A stretch of DNA of 64,000 nt, from assembly GCA_944474755.1 (NCBI GenBank), contig OX104120.1:38730067-38794066 (forward strand). Direction: 5' to 3'. The notes below the pieces were generated by a model. It searched no databases. It was not told where the DNA came from and saw nothing but the letters and a program-made list of their open reading frames with translations. The DNA is from Limnoperna fortunei (lineage: Eukaryota > Mollusca > Bivalvia > Mytilida > Modiolidae). Made by a program: the position numbers and the translations under genes. Positions 48,156 to 61,773 of this stretch are shown here, piece by piece (position 1 is the first letter of the stretch; each line of letters starts with the position of its first letter).

Positions 48156-49189
48156 GGTATATTGGCAATGGTCTTCACGGTTTTGTTGAAATAAAATGAA
48201 ACCATTTCACAATAAATACTTCCGCCCTTTTTTCAGACTCGGCTCCTTCCGGAAAATTTTTGCAATGTAAACACTTTATTTGAATTATATTGACCATTGC
48301 ATTAACTAACTAGTAGCTATTTTTGTTGTAAAAAGTCAAGAAACAGAATTTCAAACTAGACCTGACAAATTATTACGTTTTTTGCAAATGCATTACAAAC
48401 ACACGACCACTGTGAAAATTTTGGGGGTAACCAATCTGTCATCACCAAGAAGCAACACTTTAAACCATCCCTGATGACTTTTGCAGATCATCAAACAGTA
48501 TTTAGTATAATTGCAGTGTTCGTGACGTTGAAAATGAAGCTTGTTTGCAGATAGATTACAAATTATAGGAGAAAAATCTGTGTAATTCCATTGTCAGAAG
48601 TAATGTATGTCTAAAAGACTTTTAATTCTTACAATTCTGTATAATTAGTCATGGATTGTGGCTTACAAAGTAGTCTGACCTGTCTGACTTGACCACACGC
48701 ATAATCTTAATTGTAGATCTGAACACATTTTTGCGGTCTCTTTGACATTGGACAGTCAAAGGGAAGATTTAACAAATAGATGTGTTGTAATCGTTCAAGA
48801 ATAAATGCCAAAAAACTTACAAAGTAGTATCCTACCATTTTAAACAGACTGCTTGTTTCAATCTTTTGAGTAGGTGCTGTCAGGGCTGATTTTGGCCCCC
48901 ACTTGGAATAGCAATTTTTATATAAACGAGACATACCTAATTCAGATTGTAAACATGACGCATTTCGTGCAAATGAGGCCTCAAAAAGGTACTCTACACA
49001 TAAAATATTAACCGCTCATTTCCTTTCTCTTTGAAAGTATACATTCATGTTCTTTTCAAATCAGAAAACCAGAAATGAGAATTTTCTATTAAAATGTATT
49101 TTAGCATTTTTGCACCCAGGAAGCCTTTTTCTTGTTTAAGGGCATGATACGTAGGAGATATGAGGCACCGCAAGGGTTATGAACTAAAA
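48156..49189. other. No gene recognised
   Basis: No domain, RNA or repeat recognised. Confidence 0.5.
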
Positions 49190-49790
49190 TGTAATAACTA
49201 CTCAAACAAGGGTGTGTTGTACTAGGTTGATGTTATCTCTCCAGACGTTTTATGGTCACCATGACCTAATTGATTGTTATTGGAAATCAGTGTCTCAGAT
49301 ATGATCTGACATTTTTGCTGAGTCATAGATTGTGTTTCCTATTCCTGGATTTGACTTTTCCTTTGACATGACAATGTGTATCTGGTGTTTCTATGTCAAA
49401 AAGAGCCTATTCTGATTTTAATTCTTTATTCATCACACAAACTCCCCGGAGAAAGGTAAAAAAGCCTATGTGGATCTATAATTTTTCTATATTTTTAACT
49501 TAACAGATCACGTTAACAACTTTTGTTTCGACTATATAGATGAGTTATAAAAAACGGGGGAGCGCAACGACACTTTCATGTTATATCGAAGAACCAAGGT
49601 TGGGAAACAGAGGTGTCTAATTAGAGAACAGGCACTGCGTACTCGTCCGGAGCACCTGAGTGCACCCATGGTTTTTATTGGGTTCGGTCTACTTTCTTTC
49701 TGTTTTCAGTTTTTGTGTTGCGTTTGTCAATACTGAATTTGCAACTGTCCCTTTTGACTTTTGGCTCTTGTTGTTCGGTCACCTTTCTTG
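49190..49790 (+). mobile_element. Reverse-transcriptase element 3' end, third copy, interrupted
   Basis: ACTAGGTTGATGTTATCTCTC, GACCTAATTGATTG and CAGTGTCTCAGATATGATC match the 4.33-4.47 kb coding end base for base but with stops and shifts. The 3' UTR resumes with GGTGTCTAATTAGAGAACAGG and GGAGCACCTGAGTGCACCC. About 233 bp (about 49378-49610) absent from the 4-kb copy separates the two parts. Confidence 0.75.
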
Positions 49791-50139
49791 GATATTTTTC
49801 TCATTTTTGTAAGAAGGAGAAAGCATGTTCATAACTAAATATGAAAAATATATTAGAAAGCCAGTACATAAGAAATAGTCACAATTTCATCCATCTGTTC
49901 TTTTGGTGGGAGTTAAACAAATTAAAGTGTTTTGTCTTGTACAGCTATGGCATATTCAAGAATGACCTCTAGACACATAGCCTTTATTTAGGATTTAAAT
50001 ATGAGTGTCAAACACACGAAAAAAAATGATTTAAAATGTAAACACATTAATTTCAATGACGTCAGATATTATTACATTAAAGATATAATTGAATATGGAC
50101 TGCTTGTGAAACTATAATGCACTTTTAATACTATGCCTT

Positions 50140-50265
50140 GTTTTCCCACTAAATGTCGGGTTTTCTCCGAGTACCTCTGCTTTCTCCCCTATAAAAAATG
50201 GACTCCACGACATAAAAGGAAAATCGCTGAAAGAGGCGTTAAACACCACTAAACAAACAAAACAT
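50140..50265 (+). mobile_element. SINE-A 3' half
   Basis: TCGGGTTTTCTCCGAGTACC, then ATGGACTCCACGACATAAAA, GCTGAAAGAGGCGTTAAACACC and ACTAAACAAACAAAAC. 5'-truncated. Confidence 0.75.
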
Positions 50266-52235
50266 TCAATTGTAAAAGTTACGTTCTGATATATTCATTT
50301 GCTTTGGAAACGCGTTACAAAACCATGTTTTATTTCGTCGAAGAACCATTTCTAAAATAAGAACAACTATGTAAATCGACGACAATGCAATGTTAAAATT
50401 CAGCGAGGTTTTCTATATCGCTTTAATAATAAACCCTCACATTAGATTTCGAAAATATCAACATAAGTGGCTTAACACGGACTATCGCAATTCGGTGAAG
50501 CTATAACAAGTTTTTGCTGTTACTTTAAAATACAATTATAAAATTAATTACGATTTTGTATGAGTATATTAACTTGTCTTTGAGTACAAAAAATATTGTT
50601 CTTTTTAGTAGCATCATCGTAAAACTGGTGTGGCTTTTGTCACATCGTATACTAGATTGATACACGTAATGGAATTAACTCCGTAACTCCGAGAATGGTA
50701 TGTCAGCAAATTATCCGAGTTTACTCACATATAAAACAACAATAATACCATAAACAAATATAAATATCTTAATGCTAATACAGTTAAAGGCAACGAACAC
50801 TGTAGACCAATGTACATTTTCAACCCCTTGTCATTCTTGCCTTTTTACTACAACATATTTACTTCAAATGCAAATGGTAACCGAAAATATTACAATGATG
50901 TGTGCGTGTCAACATTAACTTATAACATATGGAGACAATAATATCTAAACATATTTTAGGCAAAAAAGCAATTTTATAAGTTATGGCCAAAAGAGAATGT
51001 CTCTTTTCTCTTCTAGGATGCTTTATGGCCCACCTGGTTAACACATGGCTAAGAAGCACGATGCTCATCCGCACAAGTCAAGGTCTCTGTGTTCGTGGAC
51101 ACATGCAAGTTCATATAAAGTTGCATATTACACTTTTAAAAAAATCTTTGGATAATATTTATCAGTTTAAGTATACTAAGCGATGTTTCAATGGGAACAG
51201 CATGAAATGAAGACATGATTGAAGAAATTTCTTTAACCATGCAATGTTTCAATTTATTTGGCTGTGCATTTTCAGAGATTAAACAATTAAGCCAATCAGA
51301 AGTAAGGTTCATTAGCCATGATTGTTTTCTCAGTCCAGATTAAACTATTTTTGTTGAGGACATTATAAACATCATTTTTGTACAGTTCTGCTTTCAGCTG
51401 GTTAAGCGGCCATGGAGAATAAAATGTGAAAAGTGATCGGCCGGACGGACGACGGCCTAAATGTGATTGCAAGAGCTCATACCGACTTTCAGTCAGGCGA
51501 GATCAAAATTACAATTAAACTGAATGTAATAGACATTGTATATGATTACAATTCACTGTTCATTGAATTCATCAGACCCACTTAGCACAGAAATTCTTGA
51601 AAATTAAGTTTGTTTGGCGTCGTATGATGTCCCTAACCAAGTCGATCTCTACAATCTTACATCATTGTAGTGATATCATCATCACACAAAAATCCGTACA
51701 AACAGCTCACAAAACTTTTGTTACGCGATTTTGCGATTTGTGTTCCAATTTTTTAAACAGAATGCTGCTGTTGACCAATAGGCGGAAATAACCGAGGTGA
51801 TCCGATTGACTCCTATTTGTCTAAATCATCTGAGTGCACATATGTTGGATTACTCATTTTGATGTTCTTCTTTGTGTTGTATGACTTTCTTTCAATCTGA
51901 TAAGTCTACTAATAAGTAAACAAGAAACCATGTTGCCGAATATCAGAATTTTATGTTCTAGTAGATATCTCGTACATAAAAACATAAATAAGCACTTTTC
52001 TTTTACATAAAATACGTTTGAAGATGCCCAGGGCAAATAACAAGATATATTTAGTGTTTATCAGTAAAAGACGAACTTATGTGTTATGCAAAAAAAGTAC
52101 ATGTATTTTTTCTTGTCCTGCATCGTATGCTAACCAGACTAACACGTGTGATATAGATATATCAATTATCATATTTTAATGTATTATTTATACTAACTGT
52201 TGAAATTTATAAATCCTTTTGAATTTGTTTCCAAT
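50266..52235. other. No gene; small repeat fragments
   Basis: Holds the decayed foldback piece at 51075-51108 and a CCGGACGGACGACGG trace at about 51440. Frames here have no recognised domain. Confidence 0.5.
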
Positions 52236-52720
52236 AAAATGCCATCAAAGATACTAAGATTAATAGAATTTACTATGCCGCCAGTACACGTTCAAGACTC
52301 ATTAGTGGCGCTCAAACCCCAAAATATGTATTTACAAAAAACAATCAAGATGTAGTAGAGCATTTATCGCTAATTCCTACACACTATACCAAATCTACAG
52401 GGGTATATACACCCTGAAAATAGAGAAAACTTTAGAAATAAAGTAATCCTGAACATTTCAGGCAGTAAGTTAGAATATGACTACGGTCATATCATTGAAT
52501 CAATGATATTCATGTCAGCACCGGGGTGTGACTACTGGGCTGGTGATACCTTTGGGGACCAACAGTCCACCGGTAGAGGCATCGATCTTTTGGTTGCAAA
52601 TAAAATAATCCCAGAATCAGAAATCAATTACCAACAGTCACTGGAGAGCTCATTATTTCGAACTCACTCAAGTATAACTGTTCATATTTGCTTAAAACGG
52701 AAACACACAGTAACATTTTA
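52236..52720 (+). repeat. Mussel-type dispersed repeat, longest copy here
   Basis: AATAAAATGCCATCAAAGATAC and AGATTAATAGAATTTACTA lead to GTGGCGCTCAAACCCCAAAA. Further on come GATATTCATGTCAGCACCGG, GACTACTGGGCTGGTGATAC and CCAACAGTCCACCGGTAGAG. I recall both blocks from Mytilus gene introns and UTRs (memory only). The 72-codon frame 52503-52721 falls in this repeat. Confidence 0.65.
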
Positions 52721-55700
52721 ATGTTATATCACTATAGTTTTTACTTAACATGTTTAATAAATTAAATAGTTAATTGAAACTTCAGTCATACGTTAGGTAT
52801 TGGAAATGGTTTATCGAGCTCGACCCATAAAACTGTTCAGCGATTCCCCATTGAGGCGAAAAGAAGAAGCCATTTTGTTTCTTTTGGAATGTCAGGATTA
52901 ATACGAAAATACTGTTATTGGATTATAGTGGAAAACGTTTTTGATGGTTGCCTTCCGGGATTAAAGCATATTTTTCGAACAGAGCAAGTGCATTGTAGCT
53001 GCTATTTGTAGTATTTATTTGATTCCAACAACCCAATACTTTTAGTGACAGTCTAAATTGGTAGCCATTTGATCCATTTGTGAATTGAATTTAGTTTGAT
53101 ATACACACACCGGGACAGAGAACATAACAGGTTCCCAGATATAACCTCTGCCGTACGTCATTTACCGTTTACTGCGGGACTACATTTGACGTCTTCCTGT
53201 GATGTTTATAAACAAAGACTGAAGTTTGTGCAAAAATACACGAGATCTTATTTAATGTTATATAGTCCATTTATACACTTTTAAAAACGTTTTACATAAC
53301 AATTACTTTGTTTTGTACGCGAAGGTTATACGCCATGAGAGATATCTCACGGAGCATTAACATGTTGTTGCAGAGTTGTTGCAGAGTTGATTGCGTTTGA
53401 CGTAGGATACCATGAATTCTTTACGTTGAAATACTGCTCGCTGAGAGGTAAGCAACAAACCTATCAACTAATAAACTATTGTCATATTTTTCTAATAAAC
53501 ACTGTAAAAAATCACTTTTATGAATTTAGTGTGGTACTGATATAATTGACTTTGGTAGGAAGAACAAAACTCCTCGCACAACAACCAATGACTAATGAAT
53601 AATCCGTATAAACTTTAGATTGTCGTCATGATTGTTATTAACGACCTCTTTACTCACATATGAAAAAACAATCGCATATTCATGATAAAGACATATTTTC
53701 AGGAATCAAAAAGCAAAAACACAAAAAACAATGAGTAACCCAGATTAAGTTTCTCTTTTCCTGCTTACACCCGATATTTATTGTTTGCTCATTTTGTCTT
53801 TACCCTTCACTCTTATAATGTTTTGTCATCGTGTTTGTATTTTTATATTGGTTCGCATTGATGTTTAATTCCTATTGGAATAGCTACACTGTATCAATGA
53901 CCAGTTAAAATGCATTTAAGAAACTTCTAAACAGTTGTTATTCGAAAAAGACTTTAATGCAAAACGAATTTGATAGATATTTTTAAAAATTGTCTCCTGG
54001 AACCTAATTTTCTATCAAAATAATATTATTTCCTAATTATTTTGTTAATAACACTTCGTCAAACTGAAAAATGGTAATTATTGTTGCAATCAACCTGATT
54101 GTTACGTCATTCTGTACTAAGTATGGTCCTTATTGTATTATGTATTTAATTGTGAAATTGAATACAAATTCATGATTATGGGAGATTACAGCTTCAGTAT
54201 TTGCCTAATGGGATAAATGTTTTCTTGTGTGAGACCGGCATGCCAGTATATGGAGGTTCATTGTTCTACTTGCAGAAATTAACGCGTTGTATTAGCAGTG
54301 CTTGTGTATATTTAAAAGCGCGACTTTGAGCACCATCCATATTTAAACAGCCATTTTGCAGAAGTCGGTAAGACTGCAGAGAGGGTTAATATAGGTATAT
54401 TAATTAATGCATGTGCACGCAGTATGCAACTAAAAGTAAATTTACAATTATTCAACAGACTGATTGATTGAATGAATAGCTACTTAGCGTCTATTGGGCA
54501 GTATTTCTGCTCATACAGTACGAGAATATGTTATCAATAAGGTGAAAATGAATACATCAATTGGCAGAAAATGTGAATACCACGTATACACCGTTGGAAA
54601 AGAACGGACCATTTTTTATGTCTTTTTCAGGTTCTCTTTCTCTGTTATTTGAGTCGTAGTTACATTACTAGTATACAAAGAAGTGAGACGTTTACGTTTC
54701 AGACCCAATTTTACTTCTGAATTAATTTAAAAAATATATATGCTCTAAAATGTTTGAGAATACGATTAGTTCGACATTTCTAAATCAGTTATTTGTTACC
54801 AGGAGCATATTTTCAGCATGAACATTTTTACTATTTTGAATTATTTCGTAGATTATCATTAATTACTTTGCTTTTTTAAATTTATTTCCTTTTTTAGATT
54901 AAGTTTCCATTATTTATACTGTTCGTCTGACACAAAATATCTGAATGTTTTACCTGACTAAGTCACATTTCCAAAGAATTAGGTATAGTAGAAATTATTT
55001 TAGTTTTCATAGTTTAATGTTGTGATCATTAGTCGGTCAACATATAATTATCGATTACGTGTTTTGCAAAAAAAAAGATAATTAGCAAGGACATGACATT
55101 AAAGACTGACAAGAATATACTATACAAGAGAGACAAAAATCAATCATCCAAACAAATTTAAATATTAACCTTAATTCCAATAACTTATAATGTCACGTAT
55201 TATTGTTCAATACGATAAGAAGTTCTCTTATAACATAACATTCGATTAACTTCAATGAACGCTATAACTTTATTTTCCATACTTACAGTAAAAGACTAGT
55301 GTGAATTTAGTATCTTTAGGTTTATATATTTAAAACGAAGTCTAAGCGAAGCTGCCAAAGCGTGCCAAACGCCTAGTAATAAATCTTATTAATAAATCCC
55401 ATCTTAAGTGGCCGGTTTTTACAATTACAAACTTCCGAGCAACAATTTTTAAAATGTTGACAATCATAAATGAGTGAATTCATTCGGTTGCAAGTTCTGA
55501 TTAAATGTACATTCCTTAAATCGATATAAAATTAGTATTGTTATTGTTATTAGTGTAAAATTATTTAACAACAAACGTTTATAAGAAGCTGAAATAATTT
55601 TGCCGTTCTTAAGGTCTAAAATAAACTCATGACCAAAAATAGTTCATATTTTGCAGAAATGACCATTAAAACACTTTAACCATGCTAGAAACATTTCATT

Positions 55701-55914
55701 GTTTATTCTAAGCCAAACACTTTAATACATTAACATATTTTGTTAGGTTCCTTAATTTTTTAATCTAAAATAAGTCACTTTACGAGCAGCCGGCTTTGTA
55801 TCAGAAACTAAGGAGGCGGAAATTATCTGCAATTACAAAAGCTATAAAATTTCCACAAAATCATCGTTCAATCGACCAAACATTTTTATGGCAGATTTCT
55901 AACAATAGCCAAGG
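52721..55914. other. No gene recognised
   Basis: AT-rich. A minus-strand GGGTTACTCATTG...TTGTGTTTTTGC block at about 53700-53760 resembles the retroelement 3' UTR at 24.3 kb. GTTGTTGCAGA is duplicated at 53361-53390. Confidence 0.5.
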
Positions 55915-56115
55915 TAGTAAGGTAATTGATCACGTGTCTGTCATTACTGATGTTGCATGTTCAAAGCCTTACTAGAGGGTTAGGGCGTGCTAATCCAACC
56001 TTCATTGCCAAATGCCGATTTTCAAAAAATCGAAAAGTCCTAATATAAACTATAAGCTACGTATAGCTATTAAATGCTAAAGTGTCGTTAAACACTATAA
56101 AAACAAACAAACACA
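55915..56115 (+). mobile_element. SINE-A copy, decayed, tail preserved
   Basis: Head-like GTAGTAAGGTAATTGATCACG and CATGTTCAAAGCC lead to a tail GTCGTTAAACACTATAAAAAC and AAACAAACAC. Confidence 0.5.
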
Positions 56116-56171
56116 ATCAACTAACAACAGTTTTGTTTGTCACCATATGTAGGTTTTATTTTTTTAATTTA

Positions 56172-56950
56172 TTATACTACCATAAGTAAATAACATAAAT
56201 GTGTTCGCTTATCGGCACTTAAGTATTATTGACATTTTTTCAATAATTAACATTGTAAATTTGTAATATTCATCAAGTCTGTTTTGAAGCTATGAGAAAC
56301 ATTTAATTATAAGCATATTTATTGTAGAACACCCGTCTTAAAAACAATATTTATGTATACAAGCATTCGATGATTACCTCGCAATAACTATTGTAGTAAT
56401 TAAACATCAAAGATCTTAATTGCCAATTGATAGTATAGTGATCAGCCAGTTTTTTTTCTCCATGTAAAATATACATTTAAGATATGTTTCCTGTTTAAAA
56501 GAGTTATACTATTCGCATAAGTAAAACAACTACATATGTTCGTTTGTTGGCACTCCACTTATAGCACTTATAGTTAAATGACGTTTTTAAATAAGCATTG
56601 TACATTCGTTATAATCATCATGTCTGTTTTGAAACTATGAAAAACCTTAATTATACGTGTTTTATTCTATAACACCTTACTTAAAAAGTAAATTTATATA
56701 TATATAATCAATATGATGATTTAGCAATAATTATTGTGATAATTGTAATACTTTAATTTAAGAAGGTAACTATAATTTTAATCGCTTGTAGAATGCCAGT
56801 TTATTAATTATAAGCAAATATACCGGTTTTATTCTACAACACCTTACTCAAAAGTAAAATTTATATATAAAAACAAGATGATGATCTAGCAATATAGATT
56901 CTAATACTTTTTCAGAAGATACGTTAATTTTTCAAGAAGATACTTTAATT
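56172..56950 (+). repeat. Diverged tandem duplication, 2.5 units of about 330 bp
   Basis: TATACTACCATAAGTAAA through ATTGTAGTAATTAAACA (56172-56440) is repeated in drifted form at 56505-56755. In part it recurs again at 56806-56900 (TTTTATTCTACAACACCTTAC). Confidence 0.75.
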
Positions 56951-58130
56951 TAAATCGCTTGCTTGAAGAATTGTTTGCAAGAATTCGTGCATTCCTTATA
57001 TTTTTTTCCTTTACAAAAAGTTATTGTCTTCAAACAACACGCCGGTCTTCTACAGGTAAGTAATCATGGATTCATTCCACCTAGACAACTAAACTTAAAG
57101 GTTAACTTTTCTTATGCCTTACCTCCAAGATACCAGAAATTATACGATTATTCAAAGTACAATAATATTATATGAACACTGCTGCCTTTATAATACCTCG
57201 ACAGTATGACAAAACATTAAAATATTTTGCGTCCACCCAGCTGTGGTGTTATTTACAGAGAACTAATTATATATTTTAGCTAGAACAATAGCATGATCTG
57301 AAAAGAAAATAAATATGGCTATGTTAATGTGCTTCTTTTCAACGGAGGCAACCGCATTGCAAATCCACATTTTGTCCAGATTAGATTAGTGTTATTTGTG
57401 TAATTCCGATGTAAGAAACGTAAATTGTACACACAACTACGTACACACATCTTTTTTTAAATACAGCGTCTTAAGTAATCATATGCACTAACCAAATTGG
57501 TCAACTGCTGAATTTCTATATTTACGCAGGTTTTTGTATAAATTCCAATGGTAATAATTATGCTTAATTTTTAGATGGTTTTGTGTACTGTTTGTAAAAA
57601 ACTAATATGATGCATAATCCTTCAATTTCACGTTATCACACAGATATAGTATATCATTGAGGAATAATCAGTAATTTTGCAATAAATTTTGTAGACAGAA
57701 TGCTGGTGTTAACAATATACCTAATATGACAGAGGTTTGTGTGTGTAACAGTTAAAGTTATTTCTTCAGAAGTTCCATGACTTTCGCCTTATTCATATGT
57801 AGTCATTTTTGTTATTGGTTTTCCCTTTCCCAATTATTATATCGTTCAATACAGTGATGCATCTGATGAAAATTGTTAAAGTTACATGGTTTTATAACTT
57901 CGGTTTGTGAGTACGACACTTTATAAAAGTAAAATTTTGGGTTGACGAAGAGTTCGTCAATATGTATCGAACTAAATAAAATGATGTACAATGATAACCA
58001 AAAATATGCTTTAATTCCTGGTAAAAACTTTTAGCAAACTGCACGGAAAATAATGTTAACATTTCAGATACCCTGTATTTACGCAACATTTTTGAATCAA
58101 TGTCTTGAATGCATTATTTACAAACTAAAT
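56951..58130. other. No gene recognised
   Basis: Frames at 56963-57175 and 57892-58089 have no recognised domain. Confidence 0.5.
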
Positions 58131-58709
58131 GACAGAGTAAAGGTACAGAATATCGCGTTATCCAAATGTTCAAGTTCTAATCTTGTCTTTAAATGTGTAC
58201 AACTGAAAAAAGCGACATTCCATTATAAAGTCATCCTCCATTTTGTGCCAAGAGTGAACATTAAATTAACTATAAAAACAATATTATTTATAGTTATTAT
58301 TGAGTCTTTTGCTTTTAACATTTTCTCCTTTCTTCCTTATCCTCTGTTTAAAATGTGTTAAAATGTGATTCTGAACAATTTTCGTGTATTCATGTGAAAA
58401 AGTCCGTATACAGTTTTCTGAAGAATGACAGAGTATAGCGTTATCCAAATGTTCAGGGTCTAATCTTGTCTTCAAATGAATACAACTGAGGAAAAACGAC
58501 ATTCCAATATAAAGTCATCCTCCACTTTGCGCCAAGAGTGAAAATTAAATTAATTATAAAAACAATATTAGTTATAGTTATTATTGAGTCCTTTGCTTTA
58601 ACATTTCCTTCTTTCTTCCATATCCTCTGTTTAAAATGTGTTAAAATGTGATTCTGAACAATGTTAGTGTATCAATGTGAAAAAGTCCTGTATTTAGTTT
58701 GCTAAAGAA
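58131..58709 (+). repeat. Tandem duplication of about 285-295 bp
   Basis: GACAGAGTA at 58131 and 58427 starts two copies (58131-58426 and 58427-58709). They share TTATCCAAATGTTCA, AAAGTCATCCTCCA and CCTCTGTTTAAAATGTG. Period is 296 bp at the left and 283 bp after a small deletion. Confidence 0.9.
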
Positions 58710-58847
58710 TAGACATTGAAATTATTTTAACTAGACAAGTTGCCTGATATAGTGGAATTGCCTTGTAATCTGCATACAAAACCAATCGATAGGAGTATTT
58801 TGGAACACGCTTGCGTTAATTAATAAGAAAAACTGTATTGATGGACC

Positions 58848-58853
58848 TTTATT
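58848..58853 (-). promoter_or_regulatory. Polyadenylation signal for the C1GALT1-like gene
   Basis: AATAAA on the minus strand about 23 bp after the stop codon. Close for a typical site, so a further one may be used. Confidence 0.35.
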
Positions 58854-58875
58854 TGGTTTCTTAATAGTTGATTTA

Positions 58876-59022
58876 TTATTTAGTGATGTGTACATTAAGT
58901 TGTTGATGTCTGGATTCGATTCCATAAGGTCGTAGATGGTAAATAAAATACTCTAATTCATACATTTGCTCCGGTTTTATATAATGAAACGAAATGGCAT
59001 AGTCACTTACAGACTCCGCACC
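58876..59022 (-). CDS. C1GALT1-like, terminal exon
   Basis: A TTTTTTTTTGCAG acceptor (ending 59023) opens an exon of 48 codons and a TAA at 58876-58878. It encodes SDYAISFHYI and MYELEYFIYHLRPYGI, the conserved C-terminal signature of core-1 galactosyltransferases. Phase 0 matches the end of the previous exon exactly. These are residues 313-360 of the assembled protein. Other family members, as I recall them, have a double cysteine immediately before SD; here the residues are SV. The C-terminus ends shortly after the RPYG block. Confidence 0.9.
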   Translation of the reverse strand, partial: GAESVSDYAISFHYIKPEQMYELEYFIYHLRPYGIESRHQQLNVHITK

Positions 59023-61114
59023 CTGCAAAAAAAAATAAAACATTGCTAAATATTACTAGTACCAATACTGCCGACATTTAATTATTTTGAAGACAATTCT
59101 AATATAAAAAAAACTACTTGAGATAACATCTGAAAATTAATACTACTACCACAGTGCTATGCCTTTGGAAAACATAAAAGAGTCTGTCAAGTTAACAAGA
59201 TAACAAACGATCAGTACGTGCATACAGCTGGCCAAATGCACACGTAATGTCACAATTCATCAATAGAACTCATTAAACAGTAACATAGATGAGCAACATC
59301 TTAGCAGTGTTAGATCTATATCGTGATGATAGTTAAACCTAGTGTTAGAGCTTCTGTCAGAAATGAAAATGTATATATAATCAAATTTCATCATATCACA
59401 AACTGACTATCTACTCTGTTTGCACAGGACCACACTGATTAGAAACAATTAAGACAGACTCACTTTGCAGACAATGATACTTCGTTTTCCCCCAAAAGTC
59501 TTTATATCTAGCGAAGAGGGATGAAGTGTATAATGCATTACATGTAAATGTTTTACGCTGTTAAGATATGTAATAATTCAAACAATGAGAAAAACACTAG
59601 TCAATGACCTAGGACATGGCTCCTCTAAACAATCTTGCAAGACGTTTGGGGTTTTGAAAGGTAAACAAATACTAAACGACCATAAGATTGAACGCTTAAT
59701 ATGGGCTATTTGTCAATAGGCTCCGATTTGTGTGTGCAATGGATCGCATTTAACGAGTGACCAGCTGAAAGATTTAAAACCTACGGCCCTGTTGTAATTC
59801 AGTATATGATTCATATCATATGACAAAAGCAATTAATCTTCTTTCTTTTTTCTGCATGTTTTGTTGTTGTTAATTATTCTTGTCAAGGTCATTGATTATT
59901 CTCTAGTTTTGCAATATGTCATCTTATTAAAGATTACCATTTTGTTTAAGAAATATTTCATAGATGACATATTTTATTGATTATTTAAATATGCATTTTA
60001 TTCATCACTATTTTGCCATGAGCGTTAATAATCAATTACATATTGGCAGACATAAATTATAAAGATTCTAATATAAATATTTAGATATTTAGAATGTCAC
60101 CCTTTCAATTGTAAAGGAACACATTATAAACCAATAAAATTTCGCATGATATAAACTTTCGCGGCTTTCGCTAGGAGGTTACAAATTTGGGATTACTTAA
60201 TTACGGCGTAACAATCATCTTAGTAATTATCAATTATATAATACATGCTACAGCTTCCAAATAATCCTATTCAATCTGTGCATGTAGTAATTTAATTAAG
60301 CAAACAAACTTTTGACACTTTTTTTTATTTTCGTTTTCATAAATTTAGTATGTTTAGAAAACGCATCCAAACTACATGTACTTGAGTCCGTGTTAACGTG
60401 AATAAGTCAGCTATAAAAATTGATAAACAAATACAAAAGGCAACAACATCAACCAAAATTTAGTTTTTGCAATTTTTTATACAACAAAAGGAAGATCTGC
60501 AAACATTTTTAGTGATGTCAATTTTTGCGAACGTTTGTAATCAGTCAATTGAAAAAACCGCGAAAGGTTGCTTACCCGAATATTAATTGGTTTACAGTAC
60601 TCAATTGCAAACAAATATTGAAATTTGTTTAAATCGTAGATACTGTCAAAAAGTTACACATTTAAGAAATGTGCATATGAGTACGGGATAACAGATTTAC
60701 TAACATTAGCAATATAATTTCACACAAAATAATAACGACAAAAGTTGCACGTTTTGCCATGACATTATGGACGCAGGAAAAATGGTGATAAAAAATACGA
60801 TCTTGTTTGAGCTTCGAGAAAAAACCCAGAAGAATTGTCATTTTGACTTGTTTTGTTATTGAAAATAAGATCAAATATCGCGTGATACTCATTCGGGGAG
60901 GGGATATTTTATTGGATATTTATAAATACGGTTTTTTCCAAGCGTCTGAAGAGCGTCCAGTGTTAAACAAATAAATTGCATCACCTTCATTTACTCTTTA
61001 CTTGCCCTATAATTTTGTATATGAAAAAGACGCTTTTATTTTTTGCTTCTACAAAAAGACTATTTAAATGTCAAATGTTAAAAAATGAAAAATCAAGCGT
61101 GAAATATTACGTAC
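59023..61114 (-). other. Second visible intron of the C1GALT1-like gene
   Basis: GTACGT donor (RC of 61109-61114) to TTTTTGCAG acceptor. About 2.1 kb, AT-rich. A SINE-tail-like GCGTCCAGTGTTAAACAAAT lies at about 60953. Frames inside (for example 60662-60892) have no domain. Confidence 0.85.
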
Positions 61115-61773
61115 CCCTCTACCGCCATTGGCATCAAAGTCATAATACCATTCTGGATAGCGTTTTGACAGATGCATTCCTGGTGTAAAACAGTGAAACC
61201 TACTTCGTCCCATAGCATCTGTAGAATTCATTATTTTTACGCCACATTTTTGCAAACATATACCAACATTTTTATCTTCTCCTGCACCATCTTGTTGACA
61301 AAGTGTATCATTTTTTCCTAAGAAAAATAGTCTAGTTAACGCCTCCAAACTGAGAACATAACCGGCTCCCCCGCTATTGTACCCTTGTCGCACTAAAGCT
61401 TTAAAATGGTGTCCAAAATATACTGGATCACTGCTATTATAATCTTTCAAAAAATAACGTAAATTTTCTAATATGACATACGTGTCATCATCTGCCTTCA
61501 TAAACCAGTCGGCCTTGTCCTTATAATGATAGTAGATATACCTGAATGCTTCCATAGATTTAGCAGTCAAGTGTTGCCGACCTTCAGAAACGTTCAAACC
61601 TATTGCTGGAAAACTGGCGTTTGCCTCTGAACTAAAGAAAAGCATTATGTTACATCGTTTTGCCCATGTGTTTTTGACATGACTAGCCTTAATATTTAAA
61701 TTTTGTGGACTCGTCATTATCCAACACAAAATCCGAACCTTTTTCTCTAAATCTTTAGCAAGAGAGTCATTAT
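61115..61773 (-). CDS. C1GALT1-like, catalytic exon
   Basis: This 659-nt exon (residues 93-312) holds the catalytic domain of glycoprotein-N-acetylgalactosamine 3-beta-galactosyltransferase. The enzyme transfers galactose from UDP-Gal to Tn antigen in the Golgi to make core-1 O-glycans. Landmarks: ILCWIMTSPQNL (107-118), HVKNTWAKRC (124-133), the metal-binding DDD in KADDDTYV (187-189), YFGHHFK (211-217), GGAGYVLS (227-234), and an acidic ED at 258-259. The acceptor TTTTCAG ends at 61774 and the donor is GTACGT at 61109-61114. One base from the previous exon completes the first codon, giving exactly 220 codons. Confidence 0.95.

Noticed and set aside
52503..52721. 72-codon frame with a plausible-looking sequence
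   Set aside because: It falls inside the dispersed mussel-type repeat.
58053..58361. 102-codon hydrophobic frame
   Set aside because: It runs into one copy of a tandem duplication, and the second copy does not keep the frame.
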